Below, one piece after another: positions 36,821 through 46,337 of a DNA stretch of 64,000 bases; position 1 is the first letter of the stretch, and every line of letters begins with the position of its first letter. The notes under the pieces were generated by a model. That model was not told where the DNA came from. It saw only the letters and a program-made list of their open reading frames with translations, and did no database searches. The translations under genes were made by a program, and so were the position numbers. This stretch comes from Arthrobacter dokdonellae. Its GTDB lineage: Bacteria; Actinomycetota; Actinomycetes; Actinomycetales; Micrococcaceae. The stretch is taken from positions 1,116,001 through 1,180,000 of the forward strand of contig NZ_CP029642.1 in assembly GCF_003268655.1 (NCBI RefSeq), given 5' to 3'.

Positions 36821-37621
36821 ATGACGGCGGTGGACGATATTTCCCAGTTCGTTCGTTCACGCCTGGCCAGGGCTGGGTGCCCCAACGAGCTGGAGGACGT
36901 ACTGCAGGACATCCGCGTCGCAGTGTGGACCGGAGTGTCACGGGGACGGTACCAGCCAATGCCGGGCGTCCGCTTCGGGGCGTGGGTCCAGGGCATTGCC
37001 AATCACGTGTGTGCGGCCCACATCGCCAAGGCAGCCGCCCGCTACACCGTTCCCCTGTTCACGGCGGAATCCGACGACCATCCCAGCGTCGATCGGCCGC
37101 AGGACGTCGTTGCCGAGCCTGCCGGGGTTGCCGATCGAGAATGGGCCCTGAACATACTGAAGCTGACACGCATGTATGCCGGAGAAGAAGCCTGGGGGTC
37201 AGCCATGTTCCTTCTTTTGGACGATTATGACGACAGCCAAGGCGCAGCAACCGCCGTTGCCGACCGGACCGACACCCCGGCCAATCGCCGGGCGCGCAGG
37301 GATTTGAAATTCGTGCGCCAAGTTGCCATCACGGTGAGAAACGCACTGGCCGTGGTGGATTCCGACAAAGCAAATGCCGACGTAATCGCCATGAGCGCCT
37401 CGAAATGCCTGCCCACCGAACTGCACCGCGCCATCGCGGAAACAATCGTTGTTCCCAAGTTGAGCGGACCGGAACGTCTCGCCGCCCTTCCCGTCATTGC
37501 GGCCAAGACCAACGTCACGCCGAGATACGTCGCCGTGCAGACCGGACGCGCCAGGGCACTCTACATGGCGGCACTGAAAGTCATCGGGATGTCGCAGCCG
37601 CCGCAGGCCATGCCCTCATAG
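36821..37621 (+). CDS. sigma-70-like (ECF-type) protein of the island
   Basis: A 266-aa protein. The N-terminal region 2-like segment (LEDVLQDIRVAVWTGVSRG, then RFGAWVQGIANHV) resembles sigma region 2. A C-terminal segment (PVIAAKTNVTPRYVAVQTGR) could be a divergent region 4. Sigma-like proteins occur in actinobacterial conjugative islands, which fits the conjugation-type remnants downstream. The function is not certain. Confidence 0.6.
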   Translation: MTAVDDISQFVRSRLARAGCPNELEDVLQDIRVAVWTGVSRGRYQPMPGVRFGAWVQGIANHVCAAHIAKAAARYTVPLFTAESDDHPSVDRPQDVVAEPAGVADREWALNILKLTRMYAGEEAWGSAMFLLLDDYDDSQGAATAVADRTDTPANRRARRDLKFVRQVAITVRNALAVVDSDKANADVIAMSASKCLPTELHRAIAETIVVPKLSGPERLAALPVIAAKTNVTPRYVAVQTGRARALYMAALKVIGMSQPPQAMPS

Positions 37622-37844
37622 CCCCAAAGCCAGGAACGTGGCTGCACCCAGCCTTCTTGCGTCCCCAGGGCAATGACGTACAGGCAATGCGACAGCGGCA
37701 GACAGCATCTGTGTCGTTTGGAAGCGCACGACGGCGTGGCCCGGCTTGAGCGCCGCCTGAGATTCGCCGCGGCTGGGTCATACGCAGTTCGATCCTTTCC
37801 TGCATGGACGGGTAAAGGAGGTCTCCAATGCGCGGACCATCAGC

Positions 37845-38549
37845 ATGGAAAGGCTACCTGCCCCGTTCCGGCGACAGTGGTTCCTGATCGCATTACTGGG
37901 TGCCCTGGCGGCGGTGGTCATCGCCTTGTTTTTGCCACCGGGTGCAGGCTCGCCCCAACGGGCTACGAGTGGTCCGACCTTCCCGTTTCCGACAAGCGAA
38001 ACGACAGCAGGGACGGGTCCTGCGGTCGCAGCGGCCACGGCACCGGCTGATGCCGGGGTGTCACCGGGGGAGCCACGGACCCTCGATTTCAAGGCGTACG
38101 CCGAGGACACCGCCCGCGCGCTCTACACTTGGGACAGCCGCACCTCCACCTACACGGAAGTGTATGCTCACGTGCGCAGCTGGTGGGTGGTCCTGGCTGA
38201 TGGTTCGAACCCACTCACTGTGTATACGCAGGAGTTCGAGGGGACCGGCATCAACTCGGCCGCTTTCGCTCAACTCTCCGCCTATGGGGCGTACCGGACG
38301 GCCAGAGTCGTCCAAGCCAGCTGTGACAATGGGTTGGCGCAATTTCGGGACCACCCTGCCCCGTGGGTCGGGCTGCATGTTTGCACCATAACGGTCAGTG
38401 TCACTGACCGTTCGACAACGGATCCACACTCGGCTGCTTACCGCGTTCCGGTCAGCGTTATGGTCAACTGCCCACCAGCCGCCACGGCTCCACAAAATCG
38501 TTGCGCACTGGCCGGTTTTTACACCTCTGCCAGCAGAATCGTCTACTAA
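37845..38549 (+). CDS. TcpC/conjugal-transfer-like membrane protein, start probably damaged
   Basis: A 234-aa protein with one N-terminal transmembrane helix (QWFLIALLGALAAVVIALFL), a Pro/Thr/Ala-rich linker and an NTF2-like C-terminal domain, as in conjugation proteins of the TcpC type. The strongest start signal (AAAGGAGG before the ATG at 37828) is in another frame that closes after 18 codons. A frameshift near the start is therefore likely, and 37845 is a weak substitute. Confidence 0.55.
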   Translation: MERLPAPFRRQWFLIALLGALAAVVIALFLPPGAGSPQRATSGPTFPFPTSETTAGTGPAVAAATAPADAGVSPGEPRTLDFKAYAEDTARALYTWDSRTSTYTEVYAHVRSWWVVLADGSNPLTVYTQEFEGTGINSAAFAQLSAYGAYRTARVVQASCDNGLAQFRDHPAPWVGLHVCTITVSVTDRSTTDPHSAAYRVPVSVMVNCPPAATAPQNRCALAGFYTSASRIVY

Positions 38550-38700
38550 TGCCCGCGGCGGTCCTGGCCACCATCGCGAAAGCGCGACTGATCCAGCGAG
38601 TACTTGGCGCGCTGGTAGTGGTGGTCCCCGTGGGGATGGCAGCCATACTCGGTGGCACTAGCATTCTCGTTGCCCAGATAGCGGGTACAAACACACCTTG
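38549..38700 (+). pseudogene. N-terminal fragment of a conjugation-associated membrane protein
   Basis: Starts by TAATG overlap with the previous gene and reads MPAAVLATIAKARLIQRVLG, then a transmembrane helix, then IAGTNTPC. The N-terminus resembles that of NlpC/P60-type or lytic-transglycosylase proteins of conjugative islands. Homology seems to end near 38700, where SRPBCC-gene sequence starts on the other strand; the frame itself runs to 38737. Confidence 0.45.
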
Positions 38701-38865
38701 CGCACTGGAATGCCCGGGCGTGATGGTCCAGCGGTAGTCCCCGCCAACCCTCAGGTCCACGCGTGCGGCCACGGTCTGCCAGCGGCGCAATCGCTCCGGC
38801 TCCGTGATGAGGGCGAAGGCGGTGTCCGGGTCGACCGGAATGAAGACGGATTGCTCAATGGTCAT
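38700..38865 (-). pseudogene. N-terminal remnant of an SRPBCC/AHSA1 gene
   Basis: Reads MTIEQSVFIPVDPDTAFALI and LRVGGDYRWTITPGHS, the standard start of AHSA1-type SRPBCC proteins. It then enters island sequence at about 38700, losing roughly two thirds of the domain. CAGGAGAA precedes the ATG at 38865, which overlaps the arsR end in the usual arsR-SRPBCC operon. Confidence 0.75.
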
Positions 38866-39187
38866 CGGAATTCTCCTGTGGGTGGGTTGACTGGTATGCG
38901 GCGGCGGCATCGGCCGCCAATTGGTCCAATTCGATTGTCCAAAACATTTCCAGCGAGGTGCGCAGTTGGGACATCCCCTGCGGGTCCAGGCTGTAGTACC
39001 GCCGCCGGCCGTCCTTCCTGGCACGGACCAGTCCGACGTCGGCCAGCAACAGCAGGTGTTGGGAGATCGCGGACCGGCTGACCGGAAAATTCTCCGCCAG
39101 CTCGCTGACGCTCCGCTCCCCGCGTCCCAGCAGCTGCAACAGGCTGCGCCTGTTGGGTTCCGCTGCGGTTTCGAGAAGGTCGGGCAC
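38855..39187 (-). CDS. ArsR-family repressor of a (now truncated) SRPBCC operon
   Basis: A 110-aa winged-helix repressor (EPNRRSLLQLLGRGERSVSE, SRSAISQHLLLLADVGLVRA, GRRRYYSL). Metal-binding cysteines are absent, as in the ArsR-SRPBCC class. The GTG start lies 8 bp from a palindromic operator. It originally controlled the SRPBCC gene that the island has cut. Confidence 0.88.
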   Translation of the reverse strand: MPDLLETAAEPNRRSLLQLLGRGERSVSELAENFPVSRSAISQHLLLLADVGLVRARKDGRRRYYSLDPQGMSQLRTSLEMFWTIELDQLAADAAAAYQSTHPQENSDDH

Positions 39188-39194
39188 GCTTATA

Positions 39195-39212
39195 CGTTAG
39201 TGGTCACTAACG
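39195..39212. promoter_or_regulatory. palindromic operator upstream of arsR
   Basis: CGTTAGTG-GT-CACTAACG has perfect 8-bp arms. On the minus strand TTGACT lies 17 bp from TAACGT, so the operator sits inside the promoter and the message may be leaderless or nearly so. Autorepression is the likely mode. Confidence 0.78.
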
Positions 39213-39535
39213 CATTAGTCAACGGCCATGCCTGGACTCCACGGATTGGTTTGGAGCGGCCGCAAGGCGTGGGGCTCGCAGGGATCGGGAGCGCGCCGCA
39301 CCACAAGCGCGACTGCCAGTCCTCCTCCCGGGCAACAACATCTTGTCCATCCTTGACACCTTCATCTTCCAAAGCGGTCCTGGGCGCACGTCAGTGCCAC
39401 AGCGGCAGTGGGCCGCACAACATGAGGTGGCGCCGCCGTCGTGCTTAACAACGGCCGGCCCGGGAATGCCCGGCCCGGGCTCCGAGACCTCCGCGTGGAT
39501 ACCCGTCCCGGGGCATGCATGGTGCACAATGCCTT
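39213..39535. other. intergenic region between arsR and ppsR
   Basis: No gene is seen. GC-rich palindromic stretches (around GGCCCGGGAATGCCCGG, near 39459-39480) lie before ppsR and could form structure. A ppsR promoter is expected here but not clearly visible. Confidence 0.45.
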
Positions 39536-40354
39536 ATGACCACTGACGATCCCAGGCCTGTCTATTTCCTCTCGGACAGCACCGGCATCACCGCGGAGAC
39601 GCTGGGCAACACGCTGCTGACGCAGTTCCCGGCGAACAATTTTGACCGCAACACGATCCCGTTCATCACCACCGTCGAACAGGCACGCTCGGTCGTGAAC
39701 GTCATTGACGGGCTCGCCGCCACCGGACTGCGGCCGATCGTCTTTTCCACGGCGGTCAGCAGTGACATCCGCCGGACGCTGGGCACCTGCCAGGGAATCA
39801 TCGTGGACCTCATCGGGACGCACGTCGGACAGCTGGAGCAGGCCCTGGGCACCCACGCGAGCGGGGAACCGGGGCGGGCGCACGGGCTGGGGAACGCCGC
39901 CCGCTACCAGTCCCGGATGACCGCCGTCGAGTACGCCATGGAGCACGACGACGGGCAGAGCCTGCGCGCGCTGGAAAAGGCCCAGATCATCCTGGTGGCA
40001 CCGTCGCGTTGCGGCAAGACGCCCACCACCATGTACCTGGCGCTGCAACACGGCATCTTCGCCGCGAACTTCCCGCTGGTCGACGAGGACTTTGAACAGG
40101 AGGGCCTCCCCAAGCCGCTGACGCCGTTTGTTTCGAAGTGTTTCGGGCTCACCACCAATCCGCTGCGCCTGAGCCAGATCCGCGCGGAACGACGGCGGGA
40201 CTCCTCCTACGCCTCGCTGCGCCAGTGCGGGTTCGAGCTGCGCGGCGCCGAGCGGCTCTACGAGGCGCACGGAATTCCCTACCTGAATTCGGCCACCGTC
40301 TCGGTGGAGGAAATGGCGGCCACCATACTGCAAAAGATGCGTTTCAAACATTAG
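39536..40354 (+). CDS. ppsR: PEP synthase regulatory protein (kinase/pyrophosphorylase)
   Basis: A 272-aa DUF299-family enzyme that inactivates PEP synthase by ADP-dependent phosphorylation and reactivates it by pyrophosphorolysis. The ATG at 39536 is chosen because VYFLSDSTGITAETLG is the family start. The P-loop-like motif APSRCGKTPTTMYL is near residues 155-170. It lies 145 bp upstream of its target gene ppsA. Confidence 0.94.
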   Translation: MTTDDPRPVYFLSDSTGITAETLGNTLLTQFPANNFDRNTIPFITTVEQARSVVNVIDGLAATGLRPIVFSTAVSSDIRRTLGTCQGIIVDLIGTHVGQLEQALGTHASGEPGRAHGLGNAARYQSRMTAVEYAMEHDDGQSLRALEKAQIILVAPSRCGKTPTTMYLALQHGIFAANFPLVDEDFEQEGLPKPLTPFVSKCFGLTTNPLRLSQIRAERRRDSSYASLRQCGFELRGAERLYEAHGIPYLNSATVSVEEMAATILQKMRFKH

Positions 40355-40498
40355 GGAAAAGTTTCACAAGCGGAATGTGGCGCATGTCATGTGGAAAGAA
40401 TTTTACAGACCTGTCACTGTGGACAGAACGTGCAACGCCGGCCTCCCCGCGACCGGTGCCTTGCGCCTGCGGCGACACACTACGAAGGAGTAGCAATC

Positions 40499-42949
40499 AT
40501 GACGACAGACATTCTGTGGTTTTCCGAACTCGGACTCAAGGATCTGGACCGGGTGGGCGGAAAGAACGCCTCCCTCGGGGAGATGGTGCAGAACCTGACG
40601 TCCGCCGGCGTCCAGGTGCCCGACGGCTTCGCCACGACGGCGGACGCGTACCGGCAGTTCCTGGCCGGTTCCGGCCTGGACCGTCAGATCGTCGACAGGC
40701 TGGCCGGCCTGGACACCGACGACGTGACGGCGCTCGCCGCCGCGGGCCAGGAGATCCGGCGCCTGATCCGCGAGACGCCGTTCCTGCCCGACTTCGAAGG
40801 GCAGATCCGCGACTCCTACCGGCAACTGGTGGAGAAGCACGGAGCGGGCGCGGACCTGTCCTGGGCCGTGCGTTCCAGCGCGACCGCGGAAGACCTGCCG
40901 GACGCCTCCTTTGCCGGCCAGCAGGAGACGTTCCTTAACGTCCGCGGCATCGAAAACATCCTGCAGGCCATCAAGGATGTCTTCGCCTCGCTCTACAACG
41001 ACCGCGCCATCGCCTACCGGGTGCACCACCAGTTCGAGCACGCCGAGGTGGCACTTTCCGCCGGCGTCCAGCGCATGGTCCGCTCCGACATCGGCGCCTC
41101 CGGCGTCATGTTCACCATGGACACCGAATCGGGCTTCCAGGACGCCGTCTTCGTCACCTCCTCCTATGGCCTCGGCGAGGCAGTGGTCCAGGGCGCCGTC
41201 AACCCGGACGAGTTCTACGTCCACAAGCCCGCCCTGCTGGCCGGCCGCCCCGCCATCCTCAAGCGCGGGCTGGGCGAGAAGGCCCTCCAGATGACCTACA
41301 CCGACAGCCGCGAGATCGGGCGCACCATCGACTTCGTCCCCGTGGAGCCGGCCCTGCGGAACCGCTTCAGCCTGACCGACGACGACGTCGAGCAGCTCGC
41401 CCGGCACGCCGTCGCCATCGAAAGGCACTACGGCCGCCCCATGGACATCGAATGGGGCAAGGACGGGATCGACGGCGGCCTGTACATCCTGCAGGCCCGC
41501 CCGGAGACCGTCCAGTCCCGCCGGGCCCCCGGCACCCAGAGCCGCTTCCGCCTCAACGGCGCCGGCCAGGTCCTGGCCGAGGGGCGCGCCATCGGCCAGC
41601 GCATCGGCGCCGGAAGCGTCAGGATCCTCACCGCCATTGACCAGATGGCCGACTTCCAGACCGGAGACGTCCTCGTCGCCGACATGACCGACCCGGACTG
41701 GGAACCCATCATGAAGCGCGCCTCCGCCATCGTCACCAACCGCGGCGGACGCACCTGCCACGCGGCCATCATCGCCCGGGAATTGGGAATTCCCGCCGTC
41801 GTCGGCACCGGTGACGCCACGGAGGCCCTGTCTGACGGCGTCGACGTCACCGTCTCCTGCGCCGAGGGCGAGGCCGGCTTCATCTACGCCGGAATCCTGG
41901 ACTTCAGCGTCGAGGAAACCTCGATCGCCCAGATGCCCGAGGCCCCCGTGAAGGTCATGATGAACGTCGGCACCCCGGAACAGGCATTCACCTTCGCCCA
42001 GCTGCCGAACCATGGGGTGGGCCTGGCCCGGCTGGAATTCATCATCAACCGCCAGATCGGCATCCACCCCAAGGCACTGCTGAACCTGGACAGCCAGCCG
42101 GCGGGCGTGGCCGCGGAAATCCGGGAGCGGATCGCCGCGTACGACGGCCCGCGCGACTACTACATCAAGCGCCTGGCCGAAGGGGTGTCCACCATCGCCG
42201 CGGCGTTCGCGCCGGAGCCGGTGATTGTGCGGATGTCCGACTTCAAGTCCAACGAGTACGCGAACCTGCTGGGCGGGCCGGCCTTCGAGCCGCACGAAGA
42301 GAACCCGATGCTCGGCTTCCGCGGGGCCTCACGGTACCTGGAGCCGACCTTCAGGGACTGCTTCGACCTCGAATGCGAGGCCCTGTCCTTTGTCCGCAAC
42401 GAGATGGGTCTGACGAACGTCAAGCTGATGATTCCGTTCGTGCGGACGCTGGACGAGGCCCGCGGCGTCATCGAGCTGCTGGCGGAAAACGGCCTGCGCC
42501 GGGGAGAGAACGGCCTGGAGGTGATCATGATGTGCGAGATTCCGTCCAACGCGCTGCTCGCCCATGAATTCCTCGACCACTTCGACGGATTCTCCATCGG
42601 GTCCAATGACATGACGCAGCTGGCACTGGGCCTGGACCGGGACTCGGCGATCGTTTCCGGCGGGTTCGATGAACGGGACCCCGCCGTCAAGAAACTCCTG
42701 GGCATGGCCATCAAGGCCTGCAAGGAACGCGGCAAATACGTCGGCATCTGCGGCCAGGGCCCCAGCGACCACCCGGACTTCGCCGAGTGGCTTGTCGCGG
42801 AAGGCATCGATTCCGTCTCGCTGAACCCCGACACCGTCGTGGACACCTGGCTCCGGCTCGCCGGCGGTGCCACCGGAGGGGCGGCGGGGGCGGCAGTTGG
42901 CGGCGCGGTTGGCGGCACCGTTCCGGCCGCCGCTGCGGAGGTGGCCTGA
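40499..42949 (+). CDS. ppsA: phosphoenolpyruvate synthase (pyruvate, water dikinase)
   Basis: An 816-aa enzyme from the ATG at 40499, preceded by GAAGGAG. It makes PEP from pyruvate and ATP for gluconeogenesis. The N-terminal ATP-grasp domain starts [20 protein letters not shown]. The swivelling phosphohistidine domain has [11 protein letters not shown] (His near residue 421). The C-terminal PEP-binding barrel ends [18 protein letters not shown] Gly/Ala-rich tail of about 30 residues follows. Regulation by the adjacent PpsR is expected. Confidence 0.95.
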   Translation: MTTDILWFSELGLKDLDRVGGKNASLGEMVQNLTSAGVQVPDGFATTADAYRQFLAGSGLDRQIVDRLAGLDTDDVTALAAAGQEIRRLIRETPFLPDFEGQIRDSYRQLVEKHGAGADLSWAVRSSATAEDLPDASFAGQQETFLNVRGIENILQAIKDVFASLYNDRAIAYRVHHQFEHAEVALSAGVQRMVRSDIGASGVMFTMDTESGFQDAVFVTSSYGLGEAVVQGAVNPDEFYVHKPALLAGRPAILKRGLGEKALQMTYTDSREIGRTIDFVPVEPALRNRFSLTDDDVEQLARHAVAIERHYGRPMDIEWGKDGIDGGLYILQARPETVQSRRAPGTQSRFRLNGAGQVLAEGRAIGQRIGAGSVRILTAIDQMADFQTGDVLVADMTDPDWEPIMKRASAIVTNRGGRTCHAAIIARELGIPAVVGTGDATEALSDGVDVTVSCAEGEAGFIYAGILDFSVEETSIAQMPEAPVKVMMNVGTPEQAFTFAQLPNHGVGLARLEFIINRQIGIHPKALLNLDSQPAGVAAEIRERIAAYDGPRDYYIKRLAEGVSTIAAAFAPEPVIVRMSDFKSNEYANLLGGPAFEPHEENPMLGFRGASRYLEPTFRDCFDLECEALSFVRNEMGLTNVKLMIPFVRTLDEARGVIELLAENGLRRGENGLEVIMMCEIPSNALLAHEFLDHFDGFSIGSNDMTQLALGLDRDSAIVSGGFDERDPAVKKLLGMAIKACKERGKYVGICGQGPSDHPDFAEWLVAEGIDSVSLNPDTVVDTWLRLAGGATGGAAGAAVGGAVGGTVPAAAAEVA

Positions 42950-43010
42950 GCCAGCAGGGCTGGCCCGCGGGCGGCGGGACTTTTCGGCCGCCGCTGCGGA
43001 GGTGGCCTGA
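42924..43010. repeat. 26-bp direct repeat covering the ppsA stop
   Basis: CGGCCGCCGCTGCGGAGGTG followed by GCCTGA occurs at 42924-42949, where it encodes the last residues and stop of ppsA, and again at 42985-43010 outside the gene. The arrangement suggests a short local duplication of the gene end. Confidence 0.75.
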
Positions 43011-43112
43011 CAGCGGCGCGCTGTAGCAGGCGGCTGCAGCTGTGGGGGCCGCGACGTTGTGCCATTGGCGCGGTGGTAGTCTGGGTGGCAATTCCCGCAA
43101 GAAAGAAAGGCC

Positions 43113-46100
43113 GTGCCTTTGCTGGTGCTCCATGCGTTCTGGTCGATTGGGCGCGGTCCCGGGTTGTGGGCCGAGGACTCCGACATGGCTGTGACGAGCG
43201 GCAACCAGTCGTTGAAGTCCGCCCGGCCCCATCCCTTCGCCGCCCCCGCCGGCGCCGTCGCGAAACTGCAAGCGGGGCAGCCCGGCACGGCCACGCTGCT
43301 CCTGCCCTCGCTGCGGCGCGCACCGCTGGATTCGCCGGAGATCGTGCGGGTCACGCCCCGCCCAGCGAGCTCCAGCAACCCGTCCCTGCTGCCGTGGACG
43401 GTTCCCGTGGTGTGGATCGACGCCGCGGCGTTCACCGCCCGTGCCGGGGGAACCGGCGGTACGGCGCTGGCGTCCATGCTGTTACCGGAGCAATTCCCCG
43501 CGGACCGGCAGGAACCGCTGGGCGACGTCCGGATCGCGGCATCCGTTCGGTTCCTCGGGGAGGTCTGGCAATATGCCGACGAACTGGCGGAACGGGGCCG
43601 GGTGCTCCCGGCGATCGCCTGGATCGACGGTGTTCCTGACGGCAACCCTGATGGCTCCGAGGGCGACGTCGTTGCCGAGGCACGCTGGCGGGCTGTGCTG
43701 CGGGGGCCCGACGCGCTGGCTTTTGGGGACCTCATTGCCGGCATGCCGCCGTCGTTCCGGGCGGAACCGGGGTCTGAGGATGCGGGCGAACTGGCGGCGT
43801 CGGCCTTGGACGTGCTCACGGACGCCGCGGTCCGTGACCGGCTGCCGGGCGGCCTGGCCGTGCTGCCGCCCCGACGGGGGCGCAAACCCCGCCAGCTGCC
43901 CGCCGCCGAGGCATGGCTGGAGGCCCTTTGCGCCCAGGACGCCCGCATCGGGACCTCGGCTTCGGTGCTTGCTGAACTCGAACAGCGGCTGCTGCCCTGG
44001 CACGGCTATGCCCGGGAGGACAATGCCCCGGCGCGAGCCACCTTCCGGCTGAGCGAAGTTCCGGGCATGGGGGCCGCCGTGGAAGGCACGCCCCTCCCGC
44101 CTGACCTTGGTGACGATGCATCCGCTCCCGATGCATCCGCTCCCGACGCATCCGCTTCGGCTGCCCCGCTGGAGGTGCCCGGGTGGCGGCTGGAGTTCCT
44201 CCTCCAGTCTTCCGCTGACCCGAGCCTGCTGGTGCCGGCAGAACAAGTCTGGCGCGACGGCGGTGCCCTGGCACGGTGGCTCGGCCGCCCGCAGGAGGTG
44301 CTGCTCGCCGAACTCGGCAAGGCCGTCCGCGTCTGTGCCGCTCTGGAACCCGGGCTTCGGCAGCCGCGTCCCGCGGGGCTCGACCTGGGCGCGGAGGCCG
44401 CCTTCGCCTTCCTGCAGGACGGCGCCCCGGCCTTGGACGAGGCGGGGTTCGGGGTGCTGCTGCCCTCCTGGTGGGACAAACGGGCAAAGCTGGCGCTCAA
44501 GCTCTCGGCGTCCACGCCGATGGAGGACGGCACGGGCGGTCCCGCCGCCTTCGGCCGGGAGCAGCTGTGCGACTTCCAGTGGAGCATCGCCGTGGGCGAC
44601 CACACGCTCACGGAGGACGAAATCGCGGCGCTGGCCGCGGCGAAGGCGCCGCTGGTCCGGCTTCGCGGCCAGTGGGTGACCGTCAACGCCGAGCAGCTGC
44701 GCCGCGGCATCGATTTCCTGCAGCGCGAGCGTGCCGCGCGCGGCACGGTCGCGGACGTTCTCCGGCTCGCTTCCGCCCATCCCGACGACCTTGACCTGCC
44801 GTTCGAGGTCGCCGGGGTCACGGCCGACGGCTGGCTGGGGGCACTCCTGGGTGGCTCGGCCGACGCACGGATCCAGCCCGTTGCGCCGCCGTCGAGCTTC
44901 CGCGCCACCCTGCGCCCCTACCAGGAACGCGGCCTGGCCTGGCTGGACTTCCTCGCCGGCCTGGGGCTGGGCGCCTGCCTCGCCGACGACATGGGGCTGG
45001 GCAAGACCATCCAGCTGCTTGCCCTGGAGGCCGTCAGCCGCGAAAAGCAGCCCGACGCCGGCCCCACCCTGCTGGTGTGCCCCATGTCCCTGATCGGCAA
45101 CTGGGAGGCCGAGGCCGCAAAATTCGCGCCCGGACTGCGCCTGCGGGTGCACCACGGGACGGACCGCTTGCGCGGCGGGGACTTCGCCCAAGGCCTGGAC
45201 GGCGTCCACATCCTGGTCACCACCTACACGACGCTGACGCGCGATGCGGAACAGTTCGAGGGCATCACCTGGAACCGTGTGGTCCTCGACGAGGCGCAGG
45301 CGGTGAAGAACCGGCTCTCCCGCGCGGCCAAGGCCGTCAAGCGCCTGACCGCCGGCCACCGGATCGCCCTCACGGGCACGCCGGTGGAGAACCGGCTGGG
45401 CGAGATGTTCTCGATCATGGACTTCCTGAACCCTGGAATACTCGGTTCGGCGGAGCTGTTCCGCACCCGTTATGCGATCCCGATCGAACGCCACCGCGAC
45501 GAGGCGGCGGCGGAGAGGGTGCGGGCGATCACCCGGCCGTACCTGCTGCGGCGCGTTAAGACCGACCCGGCCATTATCGACGACCTGCCGGAAAAGATCG
45601 AAATCAAGCAATACTACACGCTGACCAACGAGCAGGCGTCGCTATACCAGTCCGTGGTCGATGACATGATGGAGAAGATCGAGGGCTCCGACGGCATCGA
45701 ACGGCGCGGCAACGTGCTGGCCGCCATGGCGAAGCTCAAGCAGATCTGCAACCACCCGGCCCAGCTGCTCCACGACCGCTCCGCCGTCGGGCAGCGCAGC
45801 GGCAAGGTGATCCGGCTCGAGGAGATCCTGGAGGAGATCATTGCCGAGGGCGACAAAGTGCTGTGCTTCACCCAGTACACCGAGTTCGCCGAGATGCTGA
45901 TGCCGCACCTCGCGGCCCGCTTCGACACCGACGTCGCCTACCTGCACGGCGGCACGTCCCGGCAGAACCGGACCGAGCTGGTGCGCCGCTTCCAGCAGGC
46001 CGACGGGCCGCCGATCTTCCTGCTCTCGCTGAAGGCCGGCGGCACGGGGCTCAACCTGACCGCCGCCAACCACGTCATCCACCTGGACCGCTGGTGGAAC

Positions 46101-46337
46101 CCGGCCGTCGAGAACCAGGCCACCGACAGGGCATTCCGGATCGGGCAGAAACGGCGGGTGCAGGTGCGCAAGTTCATCTGCCGCGGCACGCTGGAGGAGC
46201 GGATCGACAAAATGATCGAGGAGAAGGCTGCGCTGGCGAACATGGTGGTGGGCGACGGCGAGGGCTGGCTCACCGAGCTGTCCACCCAGAGCCTGCGCGA
46301 ATTGTTCGCCCTGTCCAAGGAGGCCGTGAGTGAGTAA
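43113..46337 (+). CDS. SNF2-family DEAD/H helicase-like ATPase
   Basis: A 1,074-aa protein. An N-terminal bacterial SNF2-associated region (about residues 1-600) precedes the two RecA-like domains. Motif I is ADDMGLGKTIQLL (near 626), motif II VVLDEAQAVKN (near 727), motif III ALTGTPVENRLG, and the C-terminal motifs are VAYLHGGTS, LKAGGTGLNL and NQATDRAFRIGQ. It is probably a DNA translocase. The GTG start has a purine-rich leader. It overlaps the SWIM gene by 8 bp. Confidence 0.92.
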   Translation: MPLLVLHAFWSIGRGPGLWAEDSDMAVTSGNQSLKSARPHPFAAPAGAVAKLQAGQPGTATLLLPSLRRAPLDSPEIVRVTPRPASSSNPSLLPWTVPVVWIDAAAFTARAGGTGGTALASMLLPEQFPADRQEPLGDVRIAASVRFLGEVWQYADELAERGRVLPAIAWIDGVPDGNPDGSEGDVVAEARWRAVLRGPDALAFGDLIAGMPPSFRAEPGSEDAGELAASALDVLTDAAVRDRLPGGLAVLPPRRGRKPRQLPAAEAWLEALCAQDARIGTSASVLAELEQRLLPWHGYAREDNAPARATFRLSEVPGMGAAVEGTPLPPDLGDDASAPDASAPDASASAAPLEVPGWRLEFLLQSSADPSLLVPAEQVWRDGGALARWLGRPQEVLLAELGKAVRVCAALEPGLRQPRPAGLDLGAEAAFAFLQDGAPALDEAGFGVLLPSWWDKRAKLALKLSASTPMEDGTGGPAAFGREQLCDFQWSIAVGDHTLTEDEIAALAAAKAPLVRLRGQWVTVNAEQLRRGIDFLQRERAARGTVADVLRLASAHPDDLDLPFEVAGVTADGWLGALLGGSADARIQPVAPPSSFRATLRPYQERGLAWLDFLAGLGLGACLADDMGLGKTIQLLALEAVSREKQPDAGPTLLVCPMSLIGNWEAEAAKFAPGLRLRVHHGTDRLRGGDFAQGLDGVHILVTTYTTLTRDAEQFEGITWNRVVLDEAQAVKNRLSRAAKAVKRLTAGHRIALTGTPVENRLGEMFSIMDFLNPGILGSAELFRTRYAIPIERHRDEAAAERVRAITRPYLLRRVKTDPAIIDDLPEKIEIKQYYTLTNEQASLYQSVVDDMMEKIEGSDGIERRGNVLAAMAKLKQICNHPAQLLHDRSAVGQRSGKVIRLEEILEEIIAEGDKVLCFTQYTEFAEMLMPHLAARFDTDVAYLHGGTSRQNRTELVRRFQQADGPPIFLLSLKAGGTGLNLTAANHVIHLDRWWNPAVENQATDRAFRIGQKRRVQVRKFICRGTLEERIDKMIEEKAALANMVVGDGEGWLTELSTQSLRELFALSKEAVSE

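Noticed and set aside
37673..38050. 125-codon open frame upstream of the conjugation-type gene
   Set aside because: The translation lacks domain features, and the frame passes through a strong ribosome-binding site that belongs to the next gene.
40403..42295. 630-codon open frame antisense to ppsA
   Set aside because: It is a high-GC shadow of ppsA: low-complexity translation with no domain, while the sense strand encodes a complete conserved enzyme.
43482..45611. 709-codon open frame antisense to the SNF2 gene
   Set aside because: No start signal or recognisable domain; explained by GC-skewed codon positions of the SNF2 gene.
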